Positions 46,187-54,946 of a stretch of 64,000 nt of DNA are shown piece by piece; the stretch's first letter is position 1, and every line of letters begins with the position of its first letter. A program made the position numbers and the translations under genes. The DNA is from Candidatus Poseidonia sp. (GTDB lineage: Archaea > Thermoplasmatota > Poseidoniia > Poseidoniales > Poseidoniaceae): the NCBI GenBank assembly GCA_016778305.1, contig JADHPT010000001.1, positions 1-64,000 on the forward strand, read 5' to 3'. The notes under the pieces are model-generated. The model did not search any database. It saw only the letters and a program-made list of their open reading frames with translations, and was not told the DNA's origin.

Positions 46187-48007
46187 TTGTTTCAAACCCT
46201 TGAAGAAGACGGGCGACCCCGACGCGTCATGGGCGAGGGCTTGGCACGTACCGTGATGCACCGTCATCGTTTTTCTCGTCAATGGGGTTTAGGGGATCGC
46301 AAATCCCCTACAAGTCTGACGCCATCGCTCGTGCTCATGGGTGATGATGTAGCCCTTCCTGTGCCTTATGCTCCCTTTAGCACCACTTCCACTTCAACAC
46401 TCCCCGCCACGCTTGAAATGAAGGCAAGAGGTGCTTTTGTGGCTCCAGATTTTATTGAGATAGGGCCCTCATATTCAGTAGGTGTCGGCCATGTTCTTCC
46501 TCCCTCCCTCGAGGATGCCAATGCGGGCGAGATGCAAGGAACCTCATCACTCCTGCCAGTGTCGTGGCAACGCATGAATCACGATGAGAGTCTCATCGAC
46601 CCATCACTCACTCCAGACATTGTTGTGCTGACGGATGCGGTACAACTCGCTGGACAAGGACAGAAATTATCGCAAGCCCTTCTGGCTCTCAAACAACGCT
46701 TCCCAGGTGCGCTTCTGTGGGCCCCGGGCATCGGTGGCCCAGATAATGTCGCACTGCTGACGCTCATGGGTGTTGACCTCTTCGACATGGCACGTAGCCG
46801 TGAAGCCTGTGCTAATGAGGCGCTGCTTACCCAACAAGGCCCGAGGTTCCCGCTGGACCACGAAACCTTCGTCATGGAGGCTCAGGCGTATCACTGGATG
46901 AAGGCACTTGATGAGGTTCGTGCAGCCATGGTTCACGGTACGCTTTCGACCCTCGCAGAACGGCAATCACTCTCGAGTCCGAAATCGGTTGAACACCTGC
47001 GACATCATCGAAATCTCGTCAGCAAGCAACACGACGCACTCTCCTCACATGTCAAAGCAGACAAACTCTTTGCCTGCTTCAGCGAAGCAGCCTTGCACGA
47101 CCCGCTTGTTGAACAGTGGGAACACTTCATGACTTCATCGTACCAAACGCCAGTACCAGTCCGAGAGGTCATGATTCTCCTGCCTTGCTCCGCACGGAAG
47201 CCATATCGGCTGTCTAAGACACACAGCCGATTCATTCGTGCCATTCAATCAACGGGTTGCCACGAAGTGATGATGACTTCACCCCTTGGTTTGGTTCCCC
47301 GTGACCTCGAGGATGTATGGCCCGCTTCAAATTACGATGTGCCGGTGACTGGTGACTGGAACCTTGATGAGTTGGCCCGAGTAGAACGGATGCTGAAGTC
47401 ACTTGTTGAACGAACCGGTTACAAACGAATTATCAACCACACCAACATGGATTTGGACTTTCTTGAAATTGAGGTAGTCAATACACGCCTCGGAAGAGGC
47501 TCAACCAACCATGATGCTCTCCAAGACCTCACGGCGGCAGTTAAGGACGCAGTTCAGACCTATGAGTTGCGCAATCAAAAGAATAGCCACCGACTTTTGG
47601 AGCACTTCAAGAGCATTGCTCGGAAGACCATGAAAAATGACGACTGGTGTGAAAACATCGTGGTTCGGGGTAAATTGCCACGGTGGAGATTGGAATCGGA
47701 CGGCCAACAAATCGCCGTTTGGTCGATTGATCGAAACGGTTTTTCTTTCTCAAGAGCCTCCATTGACCTGTTGGCCCAACACAACGCCTTGCCAAAAATC
47801 CATCTCGTTGAGGATACGGTTTGGAAAGGAGATGTTTTTGCCCAGATGGTGCAATCCTACGATCCAATGATTCGTTGCGGTGACGACTTGCTGGTCTACC
47901 AAAACGGAGTCGTCATTGGCCTTGCTCGAGCTGAAGCTCCGGGGTGGGAATGGGCTGGAACGCCGGGGACTCTTGCGAAATCGCACCAACGAAAAAAGAT
48001 GCCTTGA
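46187..48007 (+). CDS. arcS: Archaeosine synthase ArcS (TgtA2-type)
   Basis: Converts preQ0 at position 15 of archaeal tRNA towards archaeosine, known as the amidinotransferase step. The 606-residue protein has a degenerate TGT-like N-terminal domain starting FQTLEEDGRPRR, comparable to the FE-LxRDGxARxG start of tRNA-guanine transglycosylases. The ArcS signature PCSARKPYRLSKTH begins at residue 333, and a PUA domain near 530-590 (CGDDLLVYQNGVVIGLARA) binds the tRNA acceptor end. The start is a TTG at 46187, chosen because the TGT-like N-terminus begins exactly there. The next ATG would delete it. It diverges from the surface protein upstream and precedes rps15. Confidence 0.9.
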   Translation: MFQTLEEDGRPRRVMGEGLARTVMHRHRFSRQWGLGDRKSPTSLTPSLVLMGDDVALPVPYAPFSTTSTSTLPATLEMKARGAFVAPDFIEIGPSYSVGVGHVLPPSLEDANAGEMQGTSSLLPVSWQRMNHDESLIDPSLTPDIVVLTDAVQLAGQGQKLSQALLALKQRFPGALLWAPGIGGPDNVALLTLMGVDLFDMARSREACANEALLTQQGPRFPLDHETFVMEAQAYHWMKALDEVRAAMVHGTLSTLAERQSLSSPKSVEHLRHHRNLVSKQHDALSSHVKADKLFACFSEAALHDPLVEQWEHFMTSSYQTPVPVREVMILLPCSARKPYRLSKTHSRFIRAIQSTGCHEVMMTSPLGLVPRDLEDVWPASNYDVPVTGDWNLDELARVERMLKSLVERTGYKRIINHTNMDLDFLEIEVVNTRLGRGSTNHDALQDLTAAVKDAVQTYELRNQKNSHRLLEHFKSIARKTMKNDDWCENIVVRGKLPRWRLESDGQQIAVWSIDRNGFSFSRASIDLLAQHNALPKIHLVEDTVWKGDVFAQMVQSYDPMIRCGDDLLVYQNGVVIGLARAEAPGWEWAGTPGTLAKSHQRKKMP

Positions 48008-48083
48008 GACGAGATAGGCTCTTCGTACTGTGCGGAGTGATTAAGAAGGGGAGATAAGTCGGAAGGTCGCTTGGTGACGCTCT

Positions 48084-48542
48084 ATGGCACGTATGTATAA
48101 GTCTCGTAAAGGCCAAAGTGGCTCAACCCGCCCGCACGTTGCAGAGGCTCCCGAATGGTCAAATACGGACAAAGATGCCGTTACATCCATCATTCTTGAC
48201 CTTGCAAAGGCTGGAAAGTCAACCTCCGAAATCGGCACAATTCTTCGTGACAAGCATGCCGTCCCCAACGTCCGCTTGGTCCTCGGCAAGCGCCTTGGCC
48301 AAGTTTTGGCCGAGAATGAAATGGTAGGCGCCTACCCTGAAGATATGATGAACCTCATGCGACAAGCAGTCGCCATCATCAACCACTTGGGATCGGGCAA
48401 CCACAAGGACCTTCACAACAAGCGTGCTTTGGAAATCACCGAATCCAAGATTCGCCGTCTTGCAAATTACTACAAGGGCGAAAACCGTCTTCCTGCGGAC
48501 TGGCGTTACAAGCGTGACGAACTCCGCTTGATGGTTGAGTGA
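48084..48542 (+). CDS. rps15: Ribosomal protein uS15 (archaeal S15P/S13e)
   Basis: Small-subunit ribosomal protein that binds 16S rRNA. The 152 residues match the archaeal/eukaryotic long form: a basic N-terminal extension (ARMYKSRKG), the PEW segment, then the conserved helical S15 core ending LPADWRYKRDELRLMVE. The ATG at 48084 gives the canonical start. In many archaea a RecJ-like DHH phosphoesterase gene follows rps15, which bears on the identity of the next gene. Confidence 0.96.
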   Translation: MARMYKSRKGQSGSTRPHVAEAPEWSNTDKDAVTSIILDLAKAGKSTSEIGTILRDKHAVPNVRLVLGKRLGQVLAENEMVGAYPEDMMNLMRQAVAIINHLGSGNHKDLHNKRALEITESKIRRLANYYKGENRLPADWRYKRDELRLMVE

Positions 48543-48559
48543 TTCATCCCTAGAAATGA

Positions 48560-48576
48560 ACACCTTGATTTGGTGT
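48560..48576 (+). terminator. Possible hairpin after rps15
   Basis: ACACC-TTGATTT-GGTGT forms a 5-bp stem followed by the T-rich CGTTTGTTCG, in the 59-base gap after rps15. It is a weak terminator candidate. Confidence 0.25.
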
Positions 48577-48601
48577 CGTTTGTTCGTAAGAATGATAGAC
48601 G

Positions 48602-49525
48602 ATGCGAGATTTACTCAACAGTCCCTTCGTTCAACCTGTGAGCGACAAGCTTCATGCTGACCTTGAGTGCATGAAGTCGAGTGAATTGCTTCATTTTCAT
48701 GCACCGGCAAATCTCGAAGGGCTCCTTGCAATTGGCCAATTAGAGGCAGCGTGCCTTGATGCTGGAATCAAATACAGTCGTCGATTTTACTTACCAAAAC
48801 ATCATCGTCCACGTGACGAAATCTTAGAAATTCCACCCCCTTCTTCTGGTGTGAACGTCGTGATTGCTTCAGAAGAGGAGACCTGGCAAGTTGAAGACCT
48901 TCCAGACGTTGATGGTCTCCAATTCGTACCGCTGGCTACGAGGGTACAAATGGGAAATCAGCATCGTATTCATCACGGTTCGCTTGATTGTGTGATTCAA
49001 TGTGCAGCCATTGCTGCGCTTCTTGCTCCAAACGGCCGTCGTGTCAGGAAATTGAGGCCTTATATGTCACTTGGATTATGGCTGCGGGGAGCCCTTGATA
49101 CCACCCTTGATCCCATCCATTCAGCGGTTCTTCTTCACTTGAAGGAAGAAGGCAGTGTTCGAATCGTGCCGCTGCCTGAAGTAGGTCAACCGCGTCAAGG
49201 AATGATTCCTCACCTTCCAGAACGCCGCTTAATCAAGTTGCACAAAGCCTGGCCAACGATGAATGTTGATGAACGAAAGCAAGCCCTTAGTGAACTGGTG
49301 TTGCCGTGTTTGACCGATTCGAGTCTCTCAACGCCGCGATTGGAGGAACTGGTTTGGAAGCGGATGCTTGTCGGCCAGGAAGCGGTTGATTTGGCGAGTC
49401 AGGCCGAAGCCTTGCGTCAGGAGTGGCCTGAGGACGCAGATGCTTCGCGTATCCATGCCGCACAACGACTCGATCACTGGTTACGAACGGGTTCATTGAT
49501 GCTTGAACATCAAGCGACGGTTTGA
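48602..49525 (+). CDS. Possible degenerate DHH-family (RecJ/Cdc45-like) protein
   Basis: Not securely recognised. The 307-residue protein starts about 60 bases after rps15, where archaea commonly encode a RecJ-like or Cdc45-like DHH protein. The segment LLHFHAPANLEGLLAIGQLEAACLDAGIKYSRRF (near residues 30-63) has the strand-turn-helix layout of the DHH N-terminal HNDADGxxS region, but the catalytic Asp residues are absent. A later GSLDCVIQCAAIAALLAP helix would also fit. If so, it is an inactive paralogue that could act as a replication scaffold, as Cdc45 does in the CMG helicase. No GINS or MCM gene is visible, so function remains inference. Confidence 0.5.
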   Translation: MRDLLNSPFVQPVSDKLHADLECMKSSELLHFHAPANLEGLLAIGQLEAACLDAGIKYSRRFYLPKHHRPRDEILEIPPPSSGVNVVIASEEETWQVEDLPDVDGLQFVPLATRVQMGNQHRIHHGSLDCVIQCAAIAALLAPNGRRVRKLRPYMSLGLWLRGALDTTLDPIHSAVLLHLKEEGSVRIVPLPEVGQPRQGMIPHLPERRLIKLHKAWPTMNVDERKQALSELVLPCLTDSSLSTPRLEELVWKRMLVGQEAVDLASQAEALRQEWPEDADASRIHAAQRLDHWLRTGSLMLEHQATV

Positions 49526-49550
49526 AACCCCACGGCCTCTTGGAGTAACC

Positions 49551-49901
49551 ATGGCGATTGAGCGACTCTTGACGGGCAGCATGCAAAGTCAACTGCAAGA
49601 TTTACTCTCTACTGAAGACCTCGTCATTGAAGCATTCAGGGACCTTGTGAAGGACGAATTGAAAAGTCATATTCGCTCAAAGGTTGAAGAGGACCCCGAA
49701 TTGAAAGCGGAACTCAAGGAAGCAGTGGGCTATTATTTCCAGTCGAAAGCCCGCAGTATTTACGCAGAGCTCAAAGCCACTCGGGCTGCGACCCGGCTCG
49801 GCTTGCGGTTGCTGCCAGATGACCTTCAGGGTGAGGTTGGCGAAGCCCTTGTAACGCTCTTTGAGAAAGAACTCGGCGACCTGCTAGAGAAAGCACTTTG
49901 A
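49551..49901 (+). CDS. Small helical protein of unknown function
   Basis: A 116-residue, highly charged and almost wholly helical protein with no signal peptide or membrane helix. No family is recognised. The ATG at 49551 has GGAG nine bases before it. The frame is open a further 16 codons and would then overlap the upstream gene. It lies 25 bases after the possible DHH-family gene, so the two and rps15 may form one operon. A partner role in replication or translation would fit the neighbours but is a guess. Confidence 0.6.
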   Translation: MAIERLLTGSMQSQLQDLLSTEDLVIEAFRDLVKDELKSHIRSKVEEDPELKAELKEAVGYYFQSKARSIYAELKATRAATRLGLRLLPDDLQGEVGEALVTLFEKELGDLLEKAL

Positions 49902-49932
49902 TAGTTTTTCTTCACGCGGGTGAGTTCAAGTT

Positions 49933-51987
49933 ATGAACCCGCCAACCGTAGCATGGGCGAGGAAAATGAGACTGGCATTGTTTCTGTCGGCGTTGCTTGC
50001 GGCAACAATTCTCCTCCCGATGGTCCCTCAAGTTTCTGCCGATGCCTCTGATGAAGTCCTGGTTTGCTGCGATGCATCACCGGTTGAATTGTATCTTTTA
50101 GGCAGTGACAGTCAGCGAAAATTAACGCCTTTCATTTCCGAACTCGGCGAAGAGTCCCAATCCATTGCCCTTGAAACCTCTGTGTCCTCACAAGAAAGCC
50201 TCGGACGCTGGATGATGCCCAATCTATGGGAAGGTGAAATTCCATCATCAACATGGACCTTTTCGATTGCCTACACGGTGGAGAATGCTGCTGGCGTTCA
50301 AATCAATGCCACAGCAACCGTCAATATTGGTTCGAAAAGTTTCAGTGCGCAAACCGAACCCGGATCATCATTCTTGGCCCAAGGTTCAGGTTCACTGACC
50401 TTTGATATTGAGATTGAATCTCTTTCAACAACTGGGACTTCCAACATTGAACTTGAACTTGAGGCCCAAGCTATCGTCTTCAGCGTTCCTGGTGCAGATG
50501 CAAAGTTGGAGTTTTTGTGGGGCAGTGAAGAAGACCCATCTTCGCTTGAAGCCACCATCCCACTCTTGGACATTTTGATGTTGGAGCCAGAAGTTGAAGG
50601 CTCTGATGTTTATCTTGCAGTTCGCCTTGATTCCCCGTGGGGTCTTACGACGTTGGCGCTCGCTGAATCAATCAACTTACGAGTTAACGGCCGGGATGTG
50701 ACAGGGGACCCGATTGAAACCGCATCTGGCGATACAGTTCGAGTGACGTGGACCTGGTCGGATGCAGCGGGAGGTGTCGAAACGATTGGTGTTGAGGTTG
50801 AGTTAAGTTTCCAGCAAGACCAGGCATCCTTGAAAGGTTCTGCTTCATTTGAGATTGAAACATTTGACACTGGCGGTGGTACGGGCACCTATTACCCTCC
50901 TGATGAACCCCTGCGAACGGATGGTGCTGGAAGCTTTCTCGACGTGGATATCAACATCAATCTTGCTTCTGAGAATGGGAATTTGAAGTTAGAGCGCGTC
51001 ACGACCATTACCATGGATGACGAAATTGCGTTTTGGATGCGTTGGGGAATGGATCACATCGGGGATGAAAACCCAGCACTTACATCGATGCTTCGTGCCT
51101 TCAGCGCGGGCGCCGTCACCGACGAGGACCGTGTGAGCAGATTCATTGAACCGGTGGAATTGAGCGAGTTTGAACGTCAACTTGTCACCCTCGGGCCCAT
51201 GTATCTCACCGAAGGGCTCGGTCTAAATTCTGAAGAATTGGTAGGGGATTTCCGCTTATTTAATGAATTGAAAATTGAGGTTGATTTGAACGGTCAAAAT
51301 GCGGTGATTAATCACCCGGTCACGATTCGGTTTTTAACAACGGAATTGATCACGGAAGAGACGTTGCGAATGGATTTGATCAGCAAGTTCACCGTCGTTC
51401 AACCAGTACCATTGTGGAAGAGTTTCAATCTTAACCTTGAGGCCTCATCGAGTTATACAACTTCATTTAGCGAGAGTATTTTGCGAGAATCTGACGCGTT
51501 TGATTTTTCTGTTTCCCGCATGCCTTGGGGTGACAAAGTCACGCTCTCTGGGGAAGGTATCGGCCAATCCGAGTCATTTTCGCTGACTTCAGCCGCGACC
51601 CGGCTGATCATATTTGCACCGCTCACACTCACCATTCTCACGCTCCTCGGGACCTTCGGTTCATTTTTCATTGGACTTTTGATTACACGTAATCGAAAAC
51701 GCACCTATCTGTATCTTGAAGGAGTACTCATCCCGGTGATTGGCCTGACTCTTATTCTCGGTTACCCCTTGGAATTCATCGGAGGGAGCATCTTGGTCAT
51801 GAGCTTCATTTGGTGGACGACTGCCATTGCAAGTCCAAAACTGCTGCACGGCGTCACCCGGGGCGCCATCGTTCACCCGCAGATTCCGTGTCCCGCCTGC
51901 CAGGTTATGAACGCCGTAACGACCGATGAACGCCCTCATCGCTTTGCTTGTCAAGGATGTCAACGCACCATCAAATTGGTCGCTTGA
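49933..51987 (+). CDS. Secreted membrane protein with cytoplasmic zinc ribbon
   Basis: A 684-residue protein of no recognised family. A signal peptide (ending near QVSA) is followed by about 510 beta-rich extracytoplasmic residues. Three hydrophobic helices then lie between about 553 and 640, the first ending in a basic RNRKR stop-transfer. A C-terminal zinc ribbon, CPAC to CQGC, lies at about 655-675 and should face the cytoplasm. The combination of a surface domain with an internal zinc ribbon suggests it links outside events to a cytoplasmic partner. It ends two bases before the convergent CBS gene. Confidence 0.72.
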   Translation: MNPPTVAWARKMRLALFLSALLAATILLPMVPQVSADASDEVLVCCDASPVELYLLGSDSQRKLTPFISELGEESQSIALETSVSSQESLGRWMMPNLWEGEIPSSTWTFSIAYTVENAAGVQINATATVNIGSKSFSAQTEPGSSFLAQGSGSLTFDIEIESLSTTGTSNIELELEAQAIVFSVPGADAKLEFLWGSEEDPSSLEATIPLLDILMLEPEVEGSDVYLAVRLDSPWGLTTLALAESINLRVNGRDVTGDPIETASGDTVRVTWTWSDAAGGVETIGVEVELSFQQDQASLKGSASFEIETFDTGGGTGTYYPPDEPLRTDGAGSFLDVDININLASENGNLKLERVTTITMDDEIAFWMRWGMDHIGDENPALTSMLRAFSAGAVTDEDRVSRFIEPVELSEFERQLVTLGPMYLTEGLGLNSEELVGDFRLFNELKIEVDLNGQNAVINHPVTIRFLTTELITEETLRMDLISKFTVVQPVPLWKSFNLNLEASSSYTTSFSESILRESDAFDFSVSRMPWGDKVTLSGEGIGQSESFSLTSAATRLIIFAPLTLTILTLLGTFGSFFIGLLITRNRKRTYLYLEGVLIPVIGLTLILGYPLEFIGGSILVMSFIWWTTAIASPKLLHGVTRGAIVHPQIPCPACQVMNAVTTDERPHRFACQGCQRTIKLVA

Positions 51988-51988
51988 A

Positions 51989-52399
51989 TCAAAGGTTGAG
52001 CCCTTTCAGGTTCGCAACCAAGTCTACTGCATCTTGGTAGTCGCTAGGTGAGAAGTATCCCACAAATTCTTCGTTTTCATCAACGGCAACAACTGCTTGT
52101 GGTGTGCGTGTTTTTATGTCCTTCAACACATTCTTGAGGCTGTCTTTAAGATGGACTTTCATGAAATCCATTTCCATGTGTCCGTGACAGTGACTTTCCG
52201 TTGCATCAACTCCCTCACTAAGTGCCTTGATCAATTGGCGTTGACCGATAACGCCTTTGACACGCTGGTCATCATCCAATACCACGAGTATTCCACCAGA
52301 TGTGGTTAACAGGCGCAAGGCAGCTTCCTGCAGGGTATCGTCAATGCCAACGGTCGTATGCTCATCTTCAAGGTTCAGGTCACCAACAGTCTTGCTCAT
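51989..52399 (-). CDS. CBS-domain protein
   Basis: A 136-residue cytoplasmic protein made of two CBS motifs (about 10-65 and 78-130). Each shows the usual pattern of a strand, the LxEAAxxL helix, GILVVLDDDxxVKGVIGxRQL, and the second QAVVAVDENEEFVGYFSPSD. CBS pairs bind adenosine-type ligands (ATP, AMP, SAM) and act as energy or ligand sensors. A His/Met-rich loop (TESHCHGHMEMDFM) between the motifs could bind a metal, which is unusual. The partner protein is unknown. It lies 35 bases downstream of gltX on the same strand, so the pair may be co-transcribed. Confidence 0.88.
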   Translation of the reverse strand: MSKTVGDLNLEDEHTTVGIDDTLQEAALRLLTTSGGILVVLDDDQRVKGVIGQRQLIKALSEGVDATESHCHGHMEMDFMKVHLKDSLKNVLKDIKTRTPQAVVAVDENEEFVGYFSPSDYQDAVDLVANLKGLNL

Positions 52400-52434
52400 G
52401 TGTTGATGACTGCTTTGGTTACCTATGTATTTTC

Positions 52435-54201
52435 CTAAACATTTTCTTCGCCATGGTCCTCATGACAGAGAAGCAGTGAGTCGTCCTCCATGACTCTGGC
52501 GTAGCCGATGCGTTCGAGTTGAACGATGGTACCTGCGGTGTAGGCGTGTGTTTCAACCTGGCCCGTGACATGATGAATCTCGTTGTCCTTGGTATAACGC
52601 AGTATACTTTCCCTGGAGTGGTCGGCAGAGAGCCAATGAACAATAGGGCGGTTGTCCTTTCGTTCTTTGGAACCAATGCTCGCAACGGTATCGTTCAATG
52701 CAACGTCAGCGAATTCTTTGAGTCGAAGATCCATCAGTTCGATGTCGTCGCCTTCGAGCAAAATCTTCTTTGAACGCAAGGACCATGTTCGCATGCCCAT
52801 TGAATCATCGTTGGGATGAACGGGAAGTGAGACCTCAGAAGGTGTACTCCCCTCGAGGGAGAATGAAATTGGATGTCGAACGAAGGTGAGACGTGGTGCA
52901 GTACCGTCGACCACCTTCGTATTGTGGGAATACAGGGTCGCAAGCGGGACTGAGATATCCTTCTGCGTAATACCTAATTCAAGCCAAAATGATCGGAGTG
53001 CCTTGGAATCAATACCTCGCATTTTGAGTGCTTGAAGGGTAGGCAAACGTGGGTCACTCCATCCATCATACATTTCAGCCTCGACGTCCTTACGCATTTG
53101 AGAGGTGGAAAAACCTCCCCATTCGTGCACTTTCACTCGACCCCAATACATGGTTTCGGGATAGGTCCAACCAAAATGCTCATACAGTAATTTCTGCTTC
53201 CGGGTGGAATCCATGAGGTCTTTTCCGCGAATGATATGGGTCACTCCTTGGAGATGGTCTTCTACGGCACTTTGGAAATCGAGCAAAGGCCATACAATGT
53301 AGTTGGAAGCCACGGAAGGACGAGGATGTGGGTGGGCTTTCGTATCTTGCAGACGAAGAGCAGGCCAATCGCGAAGCGCTGGATTCTTCAACGTCATGTC
53401 GGTCTTTACACGGACTACGGCGTCCCCAGGTTTGAAGACTCCTTTGAGCATTGAATTCCATAACACCACGTTGTCTTCCGCTGATTGGTCTCTACACTGG
53501 CATGGTGTTTTACCGACACGGTGTACTTTGAATTCTTCAGCCGAGCAGCGGCAAACATAACCAAAGCCACCCTCAAGCATCTGCTTTGCATGCAAATAAT
53601 ATTCTTCAATTCGGTCAGAGGCGATCACAACACGGTCAGGTTTGCGTCCGGTTAACCACTCCGTTTCCTCCTCGATGCTTTTGTACGCCTCAAGCATGGG
53701 TGGTTTTACTTTCGTATCGGTATCGTCAAAACGCAAAATGAACGTCCCATCGTATTTTTCTCGATAGGTGCTGTTGATGACCAAACCTCTGGCATGTCCA
53801 AAGGAAAGCGGTCCGTTAGGATTCGGGGCAAAACGCAACACAACGGATCCATTTTCAGCATCCACAAGATCGGGAAGACCCTCCCGTCGTGCTTTCACCT
53901 CTCGCTTTTGGAGGAGTTCGGGGGCTTCATGAGCGAGAATATCTCGAAGGGATTCAACACCATTCTCTGCAGCCATTTCATTGGCTTTGGCTACTTCAGA
54001 AGCAACCAATGCGGTGACCGCTTTCCCGTGTTGACGAAGATCTGCACGCGCACCCATAATTCGGCCAATAACAGAGCCGACGGCACCTTTTCCTTCGTAT
54101 TCAATGGCATTTTGATAAGCGAGATGACGGAAAAAATCTCGAGTGTTCGCATCAGGTTCCCAAGTATCCGCCATCGTTTTATGCACGCAGCGTTCCTTCA
54201 T
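52435..54201 (-). CDS. gltX: Glutamyl-tRNA synthetase (archaeal type)
   Basis: Charges tRNA-Glu with glutamate. In many archaea it is discriminating and tRNA-Gln is handled by GatDE. The 588-residue class I enzyme has a helical N-terminal extension, then PNPNGPLSFGHARG carrying the HIGH-type motif at about 133-136. The KMSKS-type motif appears as FSTSQMRK, and an archaeal/eukaryotic C-terminal beta-barrel anticodon domain ends the chain. The ATG at 54201 overlaps the rnhB stop codon by one base (TGATG), which suggests coupling. An ATG nine codons later (54174) is possible. It lies directly downstream of rnhB. Confidence 0.95.
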   Translation of the reverse strand: MKERCVHKTMADTWEPDANTRDFFRHLAYQNAIEYEGKGAVGSVIGRIMGARADLRQHGKAVTALVASEVAKANEMAAENGVESLRDILAHEAPELLQKREVKARREGLPDLVDAENGSVVLRFAPNPNGPLSFGHARGLVINSTYREKYDGTFILRFDDTDTKVKPPMLEAYKSIEEETEWLTGRKPDRVVIASDRIEEYYLHAKQMLEGGFGYVCRCSAEEFKVHRVGKTPCQCRDQSAEDNVVLWNSMLKGVFKPGDAVVRVKTDMTLKNPALRDWPALRLQDTKAHPHPRPSVASNYIVWPLLDFQSAVEDHLQGVTHIIRGKDLMDSTRKQKLLYEHFGWTYPETMYWGRVKVHEWGGFSTSQMRKDVEAEMYDGWSDPRLPTLQALKMRGIDSKALRSFWLELGITQKDISVPLATLYSHNTKVVDGTAPRLTFVRHPISFSLEGSTPSEVSLPVHPNDDSMGMRTWSLRSKKILLEGDDIELMDLRLKEFADVALNDTVASIGSKERKDNRPIVHWLSADHSRESILRYTKDNEIHHVTGQVETHAYTAGTIVQLERIGYARVMEDDSLLLCHEDHGEENV

Positions 54202-54935
54202 CAAATGCTTGCATCATCATTCTTGAACAAACGTTGTTGTTTCGTTCTGAGTTGCCCTCTTACCGGGAGGTCCCCTGTTCTGTTGGCCTCCCAAAAACGT
54301 CTAACAGTTGCCCATCCCCAGCGAACTTCGCGATGAATTCCAGATTGGGTAATCAGGTGTTCAAGGGAGGCTTTTGTTTTCGGGTCTGCTGGATAGCCAG
54401 AACCGAGATCGAGATCAGTATCCAGTTTGAGCTGCTCTATTTGGCGGTCCCGCTCCTGTTTGGCCAAGATACTCGCCATTCCCACGATGGGATGGTGAAG
54501 ATCTGCTTTATGCTCACTATTCATCGAACTGTTCTTCCAAGGCCATCCCTCGATCCTTTCACAGATTCTGTCTGTGAATCGCTGAGGATTCACATCACAT
54601 GCATCAGCTAGAATCTGTACGCCTTCGCGACATGGGAGTTCACCAATCGCCTCACTAAATCCACGTACTTCGAGCCAATTAAGTCCGTCATCAAGCATTG
54701 CAAGGTCGATCCGTTCAGGTGTGCAGGTGACCACGGAAGCAACCCAACCTTTCGTTTCGGCTTGTGTGAAAAACCAAGCCTCTAGTTCATCACGGCGCTT
54801 TGAAGAAAGGTCCTTTGAATCCTTTACACCAGCATTGATGAGGAGATCATAATCTTCAGACGGCACGCCGCACGCTGCGATGACCAGTGGGCCGAGTACG
54901 GGGCCACGTCCAGCTTCGTCAACTCCAACCAGCAT
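54201..54935 (-). CDS. rnhB: Ribonuclease HII
   Basis: Cuts the RNA strand of RNA-DNA hybrids and removes ribonucleotides misincorporated in DNA. The 244 residues include the N-terminal VDEAGRGPVLGPLV with catalytic Asp6 and Glu7, Asp111 and Asp145 (HKADLHHPIVGMASILAK), and the GSGYPADPKT segment typical of archaeal RNase HII. The C-terminus after about 215 is basic and could bind the hybrid. The start ATG gives the canonical family N-terminus. The stop codon overlaps the gltX start by one base. A secreted protein gene lies upstream, on the same strand and facing the same way. Confidence 0.95.
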   Translation of the reverse strand: MLVGVDEAGRGPVLGPLVIAACGVPSEDYDLLINAGVKDSKDLSSKRRDELEAWFFTQAETKGWVASVVTCTPERIDLAMLDDGLNWLEVRGFSEAIGELPCREGVQILADACDVNPQRFTDRICERIEGWPWKNSSMNSEHKADLHHPIVGMASILAKQERDRQIEQLKLDTDLDLGSGYPADPKTKASLEHLITQSGIHREVRWGWATVRRFWEANRTGDLPVRGQLRTKQQRLFKNDDASI

Positions 54936-54946
54936 GCAAAGCCCTC

